From Uranotaenia lowii (taxonomy: Eukaryota > Arthropoda > Insecta > Diptera > Culicidae): a DNA stretch of 64,000 nucleotides. The position numbers were made by a program, and so were the translations under genes. Positions 34,201-49,200 of this stretch are shown piece by piece (the first letter of the stretch is position 1; each line of letters opens with the position of its first letter). A model generated the notes under the pieces. The model saw nothing but the letters and a program-made list of their open reading frames with translations, was not told where the DNA came from and made no database searches. The DNA lies in the NCBI RefSeq assembly GCF_029784155.1, contig NC_073692.1, positions 23,602,118 to 23,666,117 of the forward strand, in the 5' to 3' direction.

Positions 34201-37200
34201 GAAAGTGCAGCCATGTGAACTCCCCATAAATTTGAACTCCATTCATTGAAGGTTTATTGAATGAAAATGTTCAAGATAGAAAAAAAGGATAACCCAAAGT
34301 GTGATTTTCACCACAAAAGCACTGCGGCAACCAGACCGATATGAGTTGTTTAAATTGCTCGCTTCATTTGCCGGAAATCGGTCCGGCTTGCGATGGTTCG
34401 AATTATCAGCAACAACTTTTGAAGTGTGTACGAGACGTAGAGGCAAACAATATAGCGCATCATTTATTCCAATATCATTTAATTCACTCATAATGTACTT
34501 AATTTCGCACTTTTCCTATCGTCGTTGGCACTTCTGTCAGTTTAAACCAACAAACCGACCGCGTCCCGGTGGCTAATTATGAGATATCGATCAATGTGTT
34601 TATCAATACGAAAGAGAATGTTAATGAATCGCTTCAAATGCACACATGGAACTGGCTAATAAATTTTAATTGAATTTTTCCTGCATTGGAAGATTATCGT
34701 TTTATGTGATTTTCATTTGATTTTATTGAGGTAGTTATCCCCTGTGAGTTCAACCATCGAAAGGTTTTTTTTTACTGTTTTGCTCCTAAATGCTGGCACC
34801 ATAATATTTTTCTCGGACCTTAGAGCAAGTTCACTGGTGGAAAAAGTGGTAGAAATTTTGTCACTTTTAGCACATTTTGAAAATTTTGCCATGCAAAAAC
34901 ATTTTCAAGATCTGTGGCCTTCAAGTTTTTTTACAACACGTGTTGTAGATTCGCATGCTGTAATGCAAAAACAGCAATATTTCTATCACATACGCCTGAA
35001 ATAGAAACAGTGCTGTAAAAAAATACAACGCTCAAAGATCTTGAAATCATTTTTGCATGGTAAAATTTTCAAAATGTCAAAATTTTGTACCACTTTTTCC
35101 CAACACCAGTGCTCTTAGTATGTTTGAATGACGAAAACACACAAGCACACGCATACATGCATATATTCCACTTTGCACTTCCATAACATGTTACTGCATT
35201 GATATCGTTACTTACAAATGCCTTTTACCTACTGTTAGCACTTCTGACGAGATTTGACGTTTCTTTATTTGTGATAATTATTTTATTTTTTGGCCCCCTT
35301 TTTCTCATACCATGACATACAGTATAACCTAGAAGAACATATTTATGACATAAAATGACATGTATTTAACGTGATTAATGTGTACGAGATTCATCAACCC
35401 GATAACTATGAAAAGTTACAGCAATAAAATAATGTAAAAGGGAAATATCGGAAAACCCGAAAAGGGTCCATAAAAAAGACACTTACGACCAAAAGGTTCA
35501 ACTTTAGACCTAAAATCTCTAAACCTTTGTACCAATATGAAATGAACCAATTTATTTTCATAAGGGCATGATGAAAAACCTATCTTCGGCCTTTCTAACA
35601 TATTGTGTCAGCATTATGCAAATTAACTACAAATAAACACAAAAAATTATACTTACTGTCTGCTGCCAGTGCTGACTCTGAATGGGAGATCAAATGTTCG
35701 ACATATTCAAAACAGAGAATTATGGATTTTTTCAACCATTGAAAAGGATGTTTTCGAAAAATCAAATTTTGCAAAAGTTATTTAGCTCTAAGTCCAATCA
35801 ATAGGTACCAGTCCAGTGCCAAATAAGGTTCAAAGTTGGACATTTTGGTCGATCATCCTAAAATCTCATTTGAACTGGCCAGGCGCGGTCCTATGGGAGG
35901 GGGGAGGGTTGTCGGGGTGTGATCACCCCCCAAGCAGCAAACAACCGCTACAAAATACTCGTAAATGCTCGAATTTCTATAAAAAAATTGAATTTCTCCT
36001 AGTAGATGAGCCTTTAAATTTTCAAAAAATTTCCACTCCGTGGGGGTGTTTAAATGACGAAAAAGTTTGTTTATCACTTAAAGGCTTAAGATTGAAGAAA
36101 ATGCGGTCTACCAAACTCAAGCAGCTGTAACTTGCAATTCCCTGGATCGAATTATACCAATCAACTTCTGTTGAATTACTTAGAATGTTGACTTTGAATT
36201 TGCTAACCATTTGTCTACTTAACATTTGAGCTAGGTAATGAAATGTAGGGATATTTTTTTAAATTGTAACTAATATCCTTCATATGCCTAAGTTTACATG
36301 AGCAAATTTTGATAAATTTCATATTTATTTTAAAAATCTTAGCTTCTTAATTCTTCATTATGTTCTAAATTTTGGTGGAATGACAAATTTGAAAAAGTCT
36401 TATAGGGAAGTGAAAATTGTTGTAACACTGATATACTTGAATATTTTTTCTTCTAAGGTCAGACATTGATCGGTCAGATAGAAGAAAATAACAAAAATAC
36501 TCAACCTATATACATAAGTACGGAATCATAAGATTGGCAATTTAGAGATATACCGAATAGTGGTATTCGGCAAACGGCCGAATACCGAATATTGACCTTT
36601 TCAACTATTCGGCCGAATATTCGGTCGAATATTGTATTGAGTTTTTAATGAAAAACACTTAAGCGATTATTTCAATGCTTTCTATTTCTTCCATATTGAT
36701 GATCCTCATATTTAAGTCGATTCTTTTCAACCAGATGATATTATCGGATGATGTATCACAAGATATTTTAAAGTAGGGGTCTTTCTGGTTTTCAAAATGT
36801 CGCCTATAACTGAAAAGACATCAGATGACTAATCGCTTCTAGGGCGTTTATCACCAACGTTCCTGTGATATCTGGAACAAAACATGTCAAAACAGGTGCA
36901 AAGCTATTTGAAATTACTTCTTTGATATTGAATCAGATAAAGGTCTAATTTGTACAAGAAATCTCAAAATAGTTGTTGAAAAGAAAGATAATCTTCAACC
37001 TTTAGCACGAATCATCTTCCTTAAGCATATCATACTTACAACCCACGTATCCACACGGTCAGGCATTCAGGACGATTAAAAAAAAATTAAAAAAGGGCAA
37101 AAATTATGTTTATCTTGAAGATTTTGAAAAATAGTTATTTAATACAAAGTTTCAAAAAATTTAAAGAGAAATTTTGAGTTTTTTATTCGATTTACCAAAT

Positions 37201-40200
37201 AATCTTAATAAACCTGAGCAAAATTCGGGAAGCTTTAAACATCCCGGCCAGATTTGACTTATCTGGAATCTTTACTGGATTTATGGGCAAGCATGAATAT
37301 ATCCAGAAAATCTGGAATAAACTATAATCAAATTGCCAATTTTCTTTAATTTTCAGAAATTACTATCATTTTAAATGGATTTACAGATCTTGGTCATTCT
37401 AAGAAATGAAAAAATACCTTTGGACATTAAGTGTGAATTTGCTTTATTAGTAAGAAATTTAAATTGGAGTCACATTCTCTATTGGAGTGATCAGTTTTCC
37501 AGTAGGCGCTTGAGAAACGTGTGACTTCAATTGACAGTCTTGGAACCTTCTTATCTTTCTGTTTGACACCAATATTTTACAAAATAAATTCAACACACTT
37601 TACAAAGTGATGACTGAACTCATTCCAAAAACCATTCCAAACTCACTTGCGTTTACAAGAAATTTATAATTAGATTGCAAAAATTACAATTGAGTTTTTG
37701 AATCACAGTAAAGATTCTCTTGCACGATAGGGAAGAATGACATCCAAATGTTAAATTCTCAGAAAAAAAAATCTCTTGCACTAATTTATCCCAAGTAACA
37801 ATTTTAGCTTTATTATGGTCAGCAAAATTTCGTTTGGACTATAGCATTAATCTTCATAAAAAGCTAAAGCGCATTCTATAACATCACCTGGACTCTAATA
37901 AAGCCAAAATTAGGCTATTTGGCCCTACTCTGGAAACGTCATCATGACATATCATTGTTGGTCATCAATGTTGGTCACCGAAGCTTTTAAAAAGCTATTA
38001 TTAAACATGTTAGGAATTTTTGTTTTTTTCGATTCTGTGAGTTCTCGGAGTTTTATTTTTATTTTTCCCAGCAACCATAACGGTTGATGAATGATGATTG
38101 CATTAATGAGATATTTATGATCTGGTAAAATTAATACCAGAAATTCCAATGTTTTAACCATATTTTGAGCCTTTTTAAATAAAAACGGATTGGTTGTTAA
38201 TTACCCGTGGAATAAATCATGAGTTGAAATCAAATTTCTTTGTCTGACGTCATCTTGAAATCCAAGATGGCGGATTCCGCTGATCTTTCAAATGTTGTTA
38301 ATGACTTAAAATCGCATGAAACCCCATCAATATTGGTATTGGGTGAAAGGGCTAAACGAGTAGAAGTCGAATTTTGCTATCAGACGCCATCTTGAAATCC
38401 AAAAAGGCGGCATCCGCTGAACTTTTAATGCTGTAAATGACAAAAAGTCGCATTAAACAACTACAATATGGGTATTGGCACTGATAACTGATGTACAAGC
38501 TCGAACAAAAAATCTTCAGAAACGTGTGTAAAATTTCCAGTGCTCTCTTTTAAAGAAGCCGTTAAAAAGTGACGAAAAACAGTGCCATCTATTGCTTGAT
38601 TTGTAACTTTTGAACGGCGCAATAGATGGCACTGTTTCTAGATAGCTCTTTTGAAAGTAAGAATTTTTCGAAAGGGCGCAATGGTATTTGAACTCATTAA
38701 TAAATAAATTTGAATACATGAATTGCTCTTCATAATTAGATGAACTACGAATCAATTTCAGCTTAGAAAAATAGCATCATTATAATGTTGTCACTAGAGA
38801 GACTGAAGAAATGACAAATATACAAGCTGTAATTATTAAATTCCAGATACGTATTCTAAATTTCAAATGCTATCATTCAAACAAGCCGAACCAACTTTCG
38901 AAGTACCTGATTCTTGGAAGCGCGCAACTGTATATGATCTCAAAAATTTATAAACTAACGTCGTAAACAAATTTTACCTTGATTCTTTTTACTAAAAAGG
39001 ACTAACTAACAACTTTGAACAAGCCAGACGAATCAGTTATTTTATTAAGTTGAGCTTAAAATTAACAATCCAACGAAGAAATGCAGATTCTATGCTACTC
39101 TGAGCGGGCATTTTCACGCATCATATCTGTTTATATTAAGTGCTTCATGCTAGTTTAAAGCAATTCGGAAAACAGCTTTAAGCGTAAAACTTTGATAACG
39201 CAAATCATAAATGTGTAATAAATCTTCAAAATCAATTTGCTCGAAACTCGTTAAATAGATCCGACCTTTTCATAATTGACTAAAAATTTGTTATTTTGTT
39301 TTGTTTACATTTAATTTTCTTCTTGACAGTTCTCTCTGGTGTCCTTGGAGACATCTGGTGGCTCAACCAAAAAACATGAATTGATTCAAAACAGTCGTTG
39401 GGACTTTACACACTTTTCAAGGCTTAGCTTGTACATCAGTTCATCAGTGGTATTGGTTGAAAGGGCTAAACTAGAAGAAGTCATTTTTTTTCTTTTCGAC
39501 GCCATCTTGAAATCCAAGATGGCGTCTTCCGCTGAACTTTGAAATGCTGTTAGTCACTGAGAATCGCATGAAAGGCCCACAATATTGGTATTTGGTGAAA
39601 GGGCTAAACTATAAAACGTCGAATTTCGCTATCGGACGTCAACTTGAAATCCAAGATGGCGGCTTCCTGAACTTTAAAATGCTGTTCATCACTGAAAATC
39701 TTATGAAACTCCCATAATATGGGTATTGGCTAAAAGGGCTAACCTAGAAGAAGTCAAATTTCGCTATCAGGTGCATCTCAAAATCCAAGATGGCGGCTGT
39801 CACTGAACTGGCAACCCGTTTGAACATTTTGTGTTGTCAAAATCGAACGATTTTTTTTCCCAACTTTGTTTTTACTTAGTACCACATTTTTTATCATGTT
39901 TTTGATGCATTTATCACTTTTCGTGTTTTGTCGATAGTTTTGTTTTTTGCCATATTTGCTATTTATGTCATTGTATTATGTCTATCATGCTAATATGTCT
40001 AAATTGTATTGGTCCTATTAAAGCGAAAAAAAAAGTTATTTTGTTTCTGTTATTTGTTTGATTTAAGGAAATGTGCCAAAATCGGATGTTTCCAAAATCG
40101 AGTGTTGCCAAAAACGATCGGAGTTTGTATTGTGGTTGCTTTGTGCGATTTTGGGTCACTTACAGCATTTCAGAGTAAAGCAAAATGAGAAAATCGACTA

Positions 40201-43200
40201 CTACTCGTTTAGCCCTTTTACCCAATACCAATATTGTTGGGGTTTCAACACTTTTAAAGTTCAGCGGAAACCGCCATCTTGAATTTCGATGGCGTCAAAT
40301 AACGAACTTCGACTTTTACTGGTTCATCTCTTTCAACTAATACCCATATTGTAAGGGTTTGAGGCGATTTTCAGTCATTTACAATATTTTTAAGTTGAGT
40401 AGTAGCCGCCATCTTGGAATTTAAGATGGCGACGGGCAACGAAATTCGACTTCTACTCGTTTATTACTTTCACCTAATAACAATATCAAGAAGGTTTCAT
40501 GATATTTTCATTTATTTACAACTTTGAAAATAAAAGCGGAAGCCGCCATCTTGTATTAATGATGGCGTCAAGCAACAAATTTTGTTCCTCCTATTTGAAC
40601 CCTTTCACTTAATACTCATATTGTAGAGTTATTCATTCCACTTCCGGTAATTCGAAGTTTTCATAGATTTTTAGAATTTTTTATTATTTTAACTCAAAAT
40701 CAACACACAGAACTTATCAAAAATGTGTAAAAATGGGAATTCCAATTCAAATATGTGCTATCTAATCTGAGCGTGTCCTGTTTTGACATCTTGATCGAGA
40801 ACTGTCACTAAGTTTTATGGCGGTTTAATAATCAGGCACTGAGTGCTATTATAGAACATGCAAAAGAGAGCTTGGAGCAAACTTCTAAGTTTGTGTTTTG
40901 TTATAGTTTAAACATAGCATTCCTAACTTTTTCTAAATAACTGAAACAGTATGTTTAATGAAAGATTTATGACCGTTTTCAAAACTATCTGAAAACAGAT
41001 GGTCGATTCAAGAATATAAGCATTTTGCATGACCATAATAAAACCATCATAAAACGAGCTGCACAAAAAAAGCCATAATAAAACCATAATAAAACATCGA
41101 AATGCTATTTAGCTTGATCTGTGTTACTTGGGTTGTTTACAAACTTACAATAGTAGGCTTTTGCTTTTCATAGGAGACGGAATAGCTGCGCGTGGTTTTT
41201 AATAAAAAAAAAAAGTTGGAAAAAACCATAAAAAGCTATTTTGTTGAAGATTATAGGCAGAAAGTTGAAAGAAAAAAATTGAGTTTTTGCTTTTTTTTTC
41301 AATGATTGCCAAAACGGGATTTGAGCTTTATACTGGAAAATAGAATATTTTTCAATTTTTCATTAATATTCTTATTAAAAGTAAGTATGGGCTTCTAAAT
41401 TCTTCAAGGTTAGTTGTATAAATATTATAACTAATGTTTTATGGTGAATTTGCACATATAAAGAAGCAAACAATGCTTGGTTAACTCTGTATAAATACTT
41501 TAATATTTTCATTTTTGAAACAAACAGCGTTCCACTCAAAGCCATCGTATTCTAGATATAGCAAAAACTAGCAACTAGTTTTAGGATATGTTTTTGATAA
41601 GGCTTTCACCTATTCAAAAATATAAAATTTACCACGGCGATCGGCAACGCAAACTTTATTTTTGCTTCCGAAAAACAGAACAGAGTAAGTGTTTTTACGC
41701 ACACGCTCTCAAACCACTGGGCTCGCAGGGAGAGGCGGGCTATATGCGCATATTAAGGAAAGCACTCATTTTCTCCCATATTCCCATAGATAGGAGTCTG
41801 AAAACTATATACACATGAGCGGACATCTGTTTTACGTACGTTAGAGCAATTTTTCTGTTAAAATCTCTTACAGGTTTTGTGAAAATAATTTTATAGTAAA
41901 AAAAGTCAAAATAGTCGATTTCCGAAACTGGCGGGCTAAATGCGCATATTTATGTTTTAAGCTTTATTTCATAAACACTTGCAATATTTTCATATTTTTT
42001 CATTGAAAATGGTAGAAACGGATGTTAAGCATACGTCAAGGCTGAAATTTTGGTGAAATTTTTTACATCATAAGTTTTTTTACATGAAACATAGTTAGGT
42101 ATGCCATATGGCCATATTTCATGGTAATATTTTGTTCATATCGTATTTTTATCGAATCAGTATGAAGTTTTTCTTTTTTCGCTGTAAGATCGTAATGTTT
42201 CAATAGAGAAAAGTTAAAACATTATAAGACTTATCTATTTTCCTTGATATATGAATTTAACCTGCCTTGATATGGGCATTCAGAACCTGTCTCTTATTCC
42301 AATATCTTATCATATACAACCTTGCCAAAAGCTTCAATTTGTTGAATTTCCGATTTCCAGATGAATAAGAAAGAAAAACCATAAAAACTTTTATTCACAG
42401 AATCTGTACGCACGATAAATAAAGTTCAATATATTCATACAAAACTGACAAAAATTTTGTTTGAATTTTTAAATATTTTCGACTTTATACAAAAATTTAA
42501 TTTTTTCATGCCATGTGTTAAAAGCGTATTACCCTCAAACTGTACTGATTAGATATGATGAATCTCCAGCCATATCGTCAATCGCCTGTATGCGCATATT
42601 ACCCAACATGCGCATTTAGGAACACTTCCCCCTACATGGGAATTCTCTTTCTGAGTTTCTCATGTATAGTTAGCTTGTGCAGAGCAAAGGCGAGAGCAAT
42701 TCATGGGAGTTTTTCTTCAACATGCCCTCTAGCCTAAAATTTCAACACCTATCAAGCTTTTTCCTATTGGCGCACTAATGCCTGTCTATCCACATTTCTT
42801 TCAAATTTCTATAAAATAAATTCTCTCTAGTTTCCATTCCGCCGCACATGCCATAAAAATTAAAATCATATAAAATTACGGCGATCAAAATCATATAACA
42901 AGGTTTAAAATATCATCGGTTTCTTTGTATTTCGTTTGGGGTCTCTTGCTTTCAGTTGTAAATAAAAATGATATAAAATGCGAGAAGGAAATCATAAAAA
43001 TTTGGAAACAAAAAAAGTTAGTATATGCTGATCAAAATTTTCTATTAAAAAAATTATAAAAATTGTTGAATTCATGTAGGTAGAGTGTCAAACTTTATTC
43101 GTGTTAATGTTTTTAATTTTATCTTTTCGTATTTTTCGTAACACATCCATCCAAATCATCTTGAAAGAGCAAAATTTACTAGATGACATGCACATAGCCT

Positions 43201-46200
43201 AGAGTTGCACTCCGTCCCGCAAAAGCGGGACATGTCCCGCTTTTTTGTTGAGTGTCCCGCTGTCCCGCTTTTTCCTCAAAATGTCCCGCTTTTTTTATCG
43301 GTAAAAATTTACAAAGTTAACTGACTAACAACGAAAAAAATCAAACTTTTAGTCTCATTTTGAATTCTGTGATGAACATAAAATCATTCAAATACATCTT
43401 TCCCAAATAACACTGAATGATTAATGAGAATTTTCAGGCCACTTATGAAACTTAAACTTGGTCTTGTAGCCTGTTATAAAACCTGAAATGTTGCTTGGTT
43501 TTTTTCAACATAAACAGCATTTTTCATAGTTTATTTAAGGCAATACTGAAGAACTCTAATGCTTTAGCATTACAGTAAGATTTTGATTCTGTTAAGTGTT
43601 CTTGGAGCAAGTTCAACCAATGTATGAAGAAAATATTGTTTAAGTTGCCTCCAAAAAATTATAGATTATAGAATTAAACAGAATAATTTTGGATCCGCAA
43701 TCTTAGTTAAATTGCGTTATATTAAACACCACCTTTTTCGACTAAATTGTCCAAAGTATATTAAGATGAAAGGTGATGGAAGTTTTCTTGAGTTTTCAAA
43801 TTTTTTAACAAATTCCCTAAATAACCAACTAATTTTTAAACAAATTGCACAAAGATTTTTTTCACGGTATGAAATCCGCCTTTTTCATGAACGACTTGAA
43901 ATATTTTCTCTCAAATAACGTGTAAATTCGCGAAAACCGTGGAAAATAACAGTGCATATGGCAAAAAACCGTGTAATTAGAAGTCATGTAGAAAAACTGG
44001 GTAAAATCAATCTGCGTTTAAAAAAACCTTAGTATACTTTCTATGAACAACTTGGCTGATGATGAAATTATAAGTTTGGCTACAAAATTAAGCGTTTTTC
44101 AAGATTTTCTTTTTTCGGCTGTGTCCCGCTTTTTCTTCGTGAAATGTCCCGCTTTTTTCTGAAAGTATCTGGTAAGTCTAATATAGCCAAATAGTAAAAA
44201 GTGACATAGCCCTGAAATCTTGTTCAAGCAATTATTTACGAACTAACGAATAACTGAAGATAATGTGGAAAACGGTCAGAATTAGCTTTGGTATGTTTTT
44301 GAGAAAATTTGATGCATCAGAAACAAACCGAACGTTAATCACAAAATAGCTCATCAACAATAGACATTCAATTCAATAATAAAATCGTTCTTTGTGCAGA
44401 TTTTTGTAGTTAATATTTTCTAAAATCTGTTGTTTCAAATGTGCCATTACTATTTTAAGATTGCACAAAACTTTCATCATTTTTAACTAGCGATTTAACA
44501 TGAAAACCGAGAAGGAAAATAACAGATATAAGAAAAAAATATATAAAAAAAAATTCATTTTACTTACCGTTTAACCCAAAACTCACTACAAACTGTTCCC
44601 CCTTTCCCCTCAACGTAACACACTCATATCAGATTTGCTATAAAAAATTCAAAGACCGTAACAAACAGATGGTGGGAATTGTTCTTTGTTTTTTAACTTT
44701 CGCCACCGACTGTTAAAGAAATAGCTAGTAATATTAAGGTAGCTACAATTTTAGTTGTATGTTAATTTATATATGTGTTATTCTACGTTACACTTATAAC
44801 GTTCAAAAGTACCTATGAAAAGCACCTTTAAGTTTGTTTTTTTGTTCACATTTGGGTTGTTGAAAACCCCAAATGATAATTTTTATTCAATGTTTAACAG
44901 CACAAAGCTCCAAAAGAACCTGGTTAAAACAATACCTCTTAATCCTAAAATGTATAACTCATTCCCCTAATATTAATGTCTAGGCAATGCTAACTGCTTT
45001 GTATAAATCAAGCTAAAATTACTTGTTAGATGGCCACCTTTCCACAGCTTGAATCAATCGATACTAATAACCCTCTCACATCAGCAAACGCAACTCAGGA
45101 AGGATCTTCGTTCGAGAGTGCCTCTTCGCTGTATTCCTTGGCCCGGGTTGACGCTATCAGTGAAGACACACCACCGGTGGAGGAAATTCCTCAATCACCC
45201 CCTCACATTCCCGTTCTTCCCAAAGCCTCTCCGGCACATTCGGTAAGCAGCAGCAGCAGTGAAAGCTACGCGATGGCAACGAAGAAAAGTTCTCCTCCTC
45301 GAACGACAGTGTTGCCAAAAGCGATGGGTGGAAAGATCAAGATCAAACCCGAATCCATATCTGATGACGAACGCAGCGAAAAGCGATACTCGTCATCTCA
45401 CGACGAAAAAGACTTGGGCAAGGGAACTTTAACGAGAGGTGCTCGGAGGGGTCGCGATTGGAATGAGGAAGAGCGTCGAAGGAAAAAGAGCACCTTCAAG
45501 CTTGAGTTTGACAAAGATTCCCTAAGAACTTACACGACTCCGATGCTGAGACAGCCGAGCCCTGGCTTCAAGAAGCTATCCCCCGAGGACAAAAGTGCAC
45601 TAAACGTATTGGATGGAGCGAGCCCTAGCGGTAAGCAGAAACGGTTCCGGCCTAAGACTAGAAAGTCACCTCGAGCACGAACGGCAACCGGTGGAGAGGA
45701 AACGACGATCGCTGCGAGTACACCGATGCGACGGGCCAAGACTCCCTTGATACGGAGTCCGGAAAAACCTCCGAGTTCAACGCTGCCGGCGCATGTGACC
45801 GTGCCAAAATTGAGTCCAGCTCAGTATTACTCACAAATTAAAAGTCCACCTTCGGGAAGCTCGCCCCGGAAACAGAAGATGCCCCCTACGGAACAACGAT
45901 TGAAAGCAATTTCCACCGAGTCGCTGCGGTCCGTATCTCCCGGGTCCGATTCGGTGTTCTACAGCGAGGCGGACGGATTGTCCCAATCCGATCAACAGGT
46001 GAGCTATTTGATGCATCAAATTAGGTCTAAATCTTTTCAATTTTGTTCCAATCATTATATCGGTTCCAAAACAATCATCGCTCCAAATCCCCCCACAGGT
46101 CCACTGCCACCATTGCGGCAAGGAGGTCGAATCCGGGACGGGAACCGGAACTGGAGCCGCCGGCGAGTCGGAAGAATCGATGACCACCGCCCTAACGCTC

Positions 46201-49200
46201 GACTCGACCGACGGCGATCGACCGGATATCGTACAGCCCCCGGAAGGCTTTGCCGATTCACCCGACTGCACCAAAACCGTCCACACCCGGCTGTACAAGA
46301 AGATGGACAAGCGATTTCGCTCCGAAGACCGGCACGCCGATCGATCGCGTCACTTCAAATCGCGCCAGGAGTACCGAGCGAAGGTGAGTTTTTGGTTTTT
46401 CGGGTGTTGAAAGTGATTGAGAGGATAATTTTGTTCCGCAGAGCGAAGAGCGAGGTCGGGATGAGACGGAGCCGAACAATCTGCGACCCGCAGGATCTTC
46501 ACCTTGTGTCGCGCCTGTAGCTCCGTACACGGAGCATCAAGCGGAACCGGAGCAAGGAATCTACCATGGGAACTACAAGGCAGGATTGTGGATCTGCATT
46601 GCCGATCGAGACGTTTGGCGTAGGTACGATTTGAGTGGAGATGGATCATTTGATCGGGCTCCACGAGATGTAGCCGATCGTAGGGGATCTACAGATTCGG
46701 AAAAAGATTTTCGCAAGAAGTATCAAGCGATCACGCATCGTTTGGTTCATCGGAGATCGTGTGTCGAGATGTATCGACGACAAAGTACGAATAGCTTCGG
46801 TAAGATCTTAACTTCGTTTTGTCTCAACCGATCAGTTAAAATCAATTGAACTTCCAGAAACGGACAAAACGGTAATGGTTTGTCGTAAATCGGGTGAGTT
46901 CGGCTTTCGGATACATGGTTCCAAACCGGTGGTGGTATCTGCTATTGAACCCGAAACACCTGCTGAAACTTCGGGTCTTGAGGTCGGTGATATCGTTCTT
47001 TCGGTAAACGGCATTCCGGTGATCGACAAAAGCCACTCTGAGGTAGTGAAGATCGCTCATGCTGGTAGCGATACTTTGGAACTTGAGGTTTGTCTTTAGA
47101 GAACTGTTAAGTTCACACAGGGTTTAAGCTTTATTTTCACAACTAGGTGGCGCGCACAATTGGAGTTCTATCACCCTTAGATGACACCACATCGAATCCC
47201 TCGCTTTACTCAGGATTTTTGTGGAGGAATTCCACCACAAATCCTGGAAAATGGATCAGAAGGTGGTTCTTACTTAGGCCGGATCACTGCCTGTATTATT
47301 ACAAGTCTGAGTTGGTAAGTATCTTCGATCATCTGGAACCTTCCAATTGAATCGAACGATACATTCTTTTATCAAAATTCACAGGACAACCAACCAATCG
47401 GTGCCATCATGTTGACCAACCACAAGGTCGATCGTCTCACCATCGAAGCTTCCGGGAAGGCCTTTTCGTTCGCCGTGGACACCGAAGAGGGTACCAAGGT
47501 TCAGCTGGCCGGAGATACTGATGAAGCAGCCAGCCGCTGGATAGCTATCATAAGCCATGCTGCTCAGCAGAGTGATCCCTGGCTGGAAAATAGGTAAATC
47601 GTAGAAAAAAGATTCAATTTGACCGTTTTTTTTAACGAAACCTTTCTTCAACAGTGCCCGAAACCTTCGACTTTCGGTAAGCGGAATTCATAAGCCGGAC
47701 TGTGCCGGACCCCTCACGAAGTTGGGCAGCAAATGGCGATCCTGGACCAAGCGCTACTGCGTGCTGAAGGATGCCGTCCTCTATTTCTATCACGATGCGG
47801 GCAGCAAAAATGCGTTCGGTAATTTTAACGTTTTCCTACTTAACTTTAACCTAGTTTCTTAAATAGAACCCAAAGGAGAACCTTTTTTAAATTATTTTTA
47901 AATTATTTTTTCTTCATTTTTGTTATTCACTTTTCAACAGGGATGGCCTGCCTGCAGGGCTACCGGGTGCAACCGTCGTCTGCCGGTGGCAAGAAGTATG
48001 CCTTCGAGATCGTTCCTCCGGAGCTGACCCTGAGGCACTACTACTTCCACACCGACACCGAGATGGACAAGAAGCGGTGAGTACCATTTTCAAGGTCTGG
48101 AATTTGTTTTCAGATACTTTGGGACCACAGTATTGGAAATATCAAACCGTTTTGAAATCACAAATCGGCCGTAGTCTAGGGATAAAAACTAGAATCCTCT
48201 ATACCAGTGGTTTTCAAACTTTTTTCTCTCAGCGCCCCCTTTTGAAAAATTGTCGAGCTAAACGCCCCCCTGGGCAAATTTTAGAAAATCTTTAAAAAAT
48301 GTTAATCTTAATCGTTGAAAAACCATTAGCTTTCAGCTATATGTTGTTGCAAGATTTTACTCAAAATTAATTCCAATTTATATGAGGCCTCCAAACATAA
48401 CATACGCGTTTTTCTAGAAATAAGCTTTTATGCACTCATACTCTTTTTCTCTAAGGGCATCATATTGCTTAAAACCTCCAGTAAACAGTTAATTCCATTT
48501 AAAGTTTCCTCGACAAAATTCTATAGTCAACATTGATTTGAATTATTGAATACAAACGGACTACTGTTAAGCTGGTGGAATAACGTAAAAAAAGTATTTT
48601 TTCTTGATATCTGAATTTCAATCCTTTTCAATTTATGCAGAATTCACGGTTCTTTAAGTTTAAATTAGATTCTACTAACTGAATTGCGTCAATGTTAGTG
48701 ATACTAATATACTAATAAGAACTTATAATAAAAATTCCCTTTCCTGATTTTTTTTTTCATTTTTTCTTTCAAAAAAATCTATCATTAAATCATAAATTAC
48801 GCCTTTTAACTTAGATTTTTTCGAAGGTTTAGCAGATTTTTAAGACAATACATTTTAAAGATTATCAAGCTTTCTAAAATTAATTAAAAATCAAGCCATT
48901 TAAAATTTATCCTTTTCAGCATAACCCAAAATAATCTAACAAAACCATCATGTAAGAGCGTATACAAAATCTGTGACAATTAAAAAAAAATATTTTAAAT
49001 GCATTTTTAGACATTAATTGACATTATTGAGATAAAGGATCAAACATTTGCTTGCAGCTTTGTGAAATTATAGATATTTTAGTCTTGAACTTGATGTTTA
49101 GTTCTTTAACGTAATTTCGTTGTTTTGCATTGAATTTACTCATTGTTATTTCAAATCAACGTTGTTCTGTGATTTGTGAAAATGGAAATAACGACCTCAC

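Larger units (their letters stand above)
33179..45047 (+). other. Intron 5 (11.9 kb)
   Basis: It contains the eroded 9-mer, MITEs, dispersed GTATTGGGTGAAAGG repeats in both orientations, a possible hAT relic and the TCCCGC-type element. Nothing was recognised at 33610-34820, 35120-36540, 36860-37790, 38650-39430, 42660-43200 and 44170-45040. Confidence 0.75.

Noticed and set aside
37793..41140. A 3.3-kb element bounded by CCCAAGTAAC and GTTACTTGGG
   Set aside because: The two words are inverted and typical of MITE ends, but similar words occur elsewhere (18.89 kb) and the DNA between contains unrelated repeats, so pairing them is not justified.
46099..46140. Zinc finger at [10 protein letters not shown]
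   Set aside because: Only one CxxC pair is visible, with no second Cys/His pair at a suitable distance.
45831..46310. 159-codon antisense frame
   Set aside because: It crosses an intron of the sense gene and mirrors exons 6-7.
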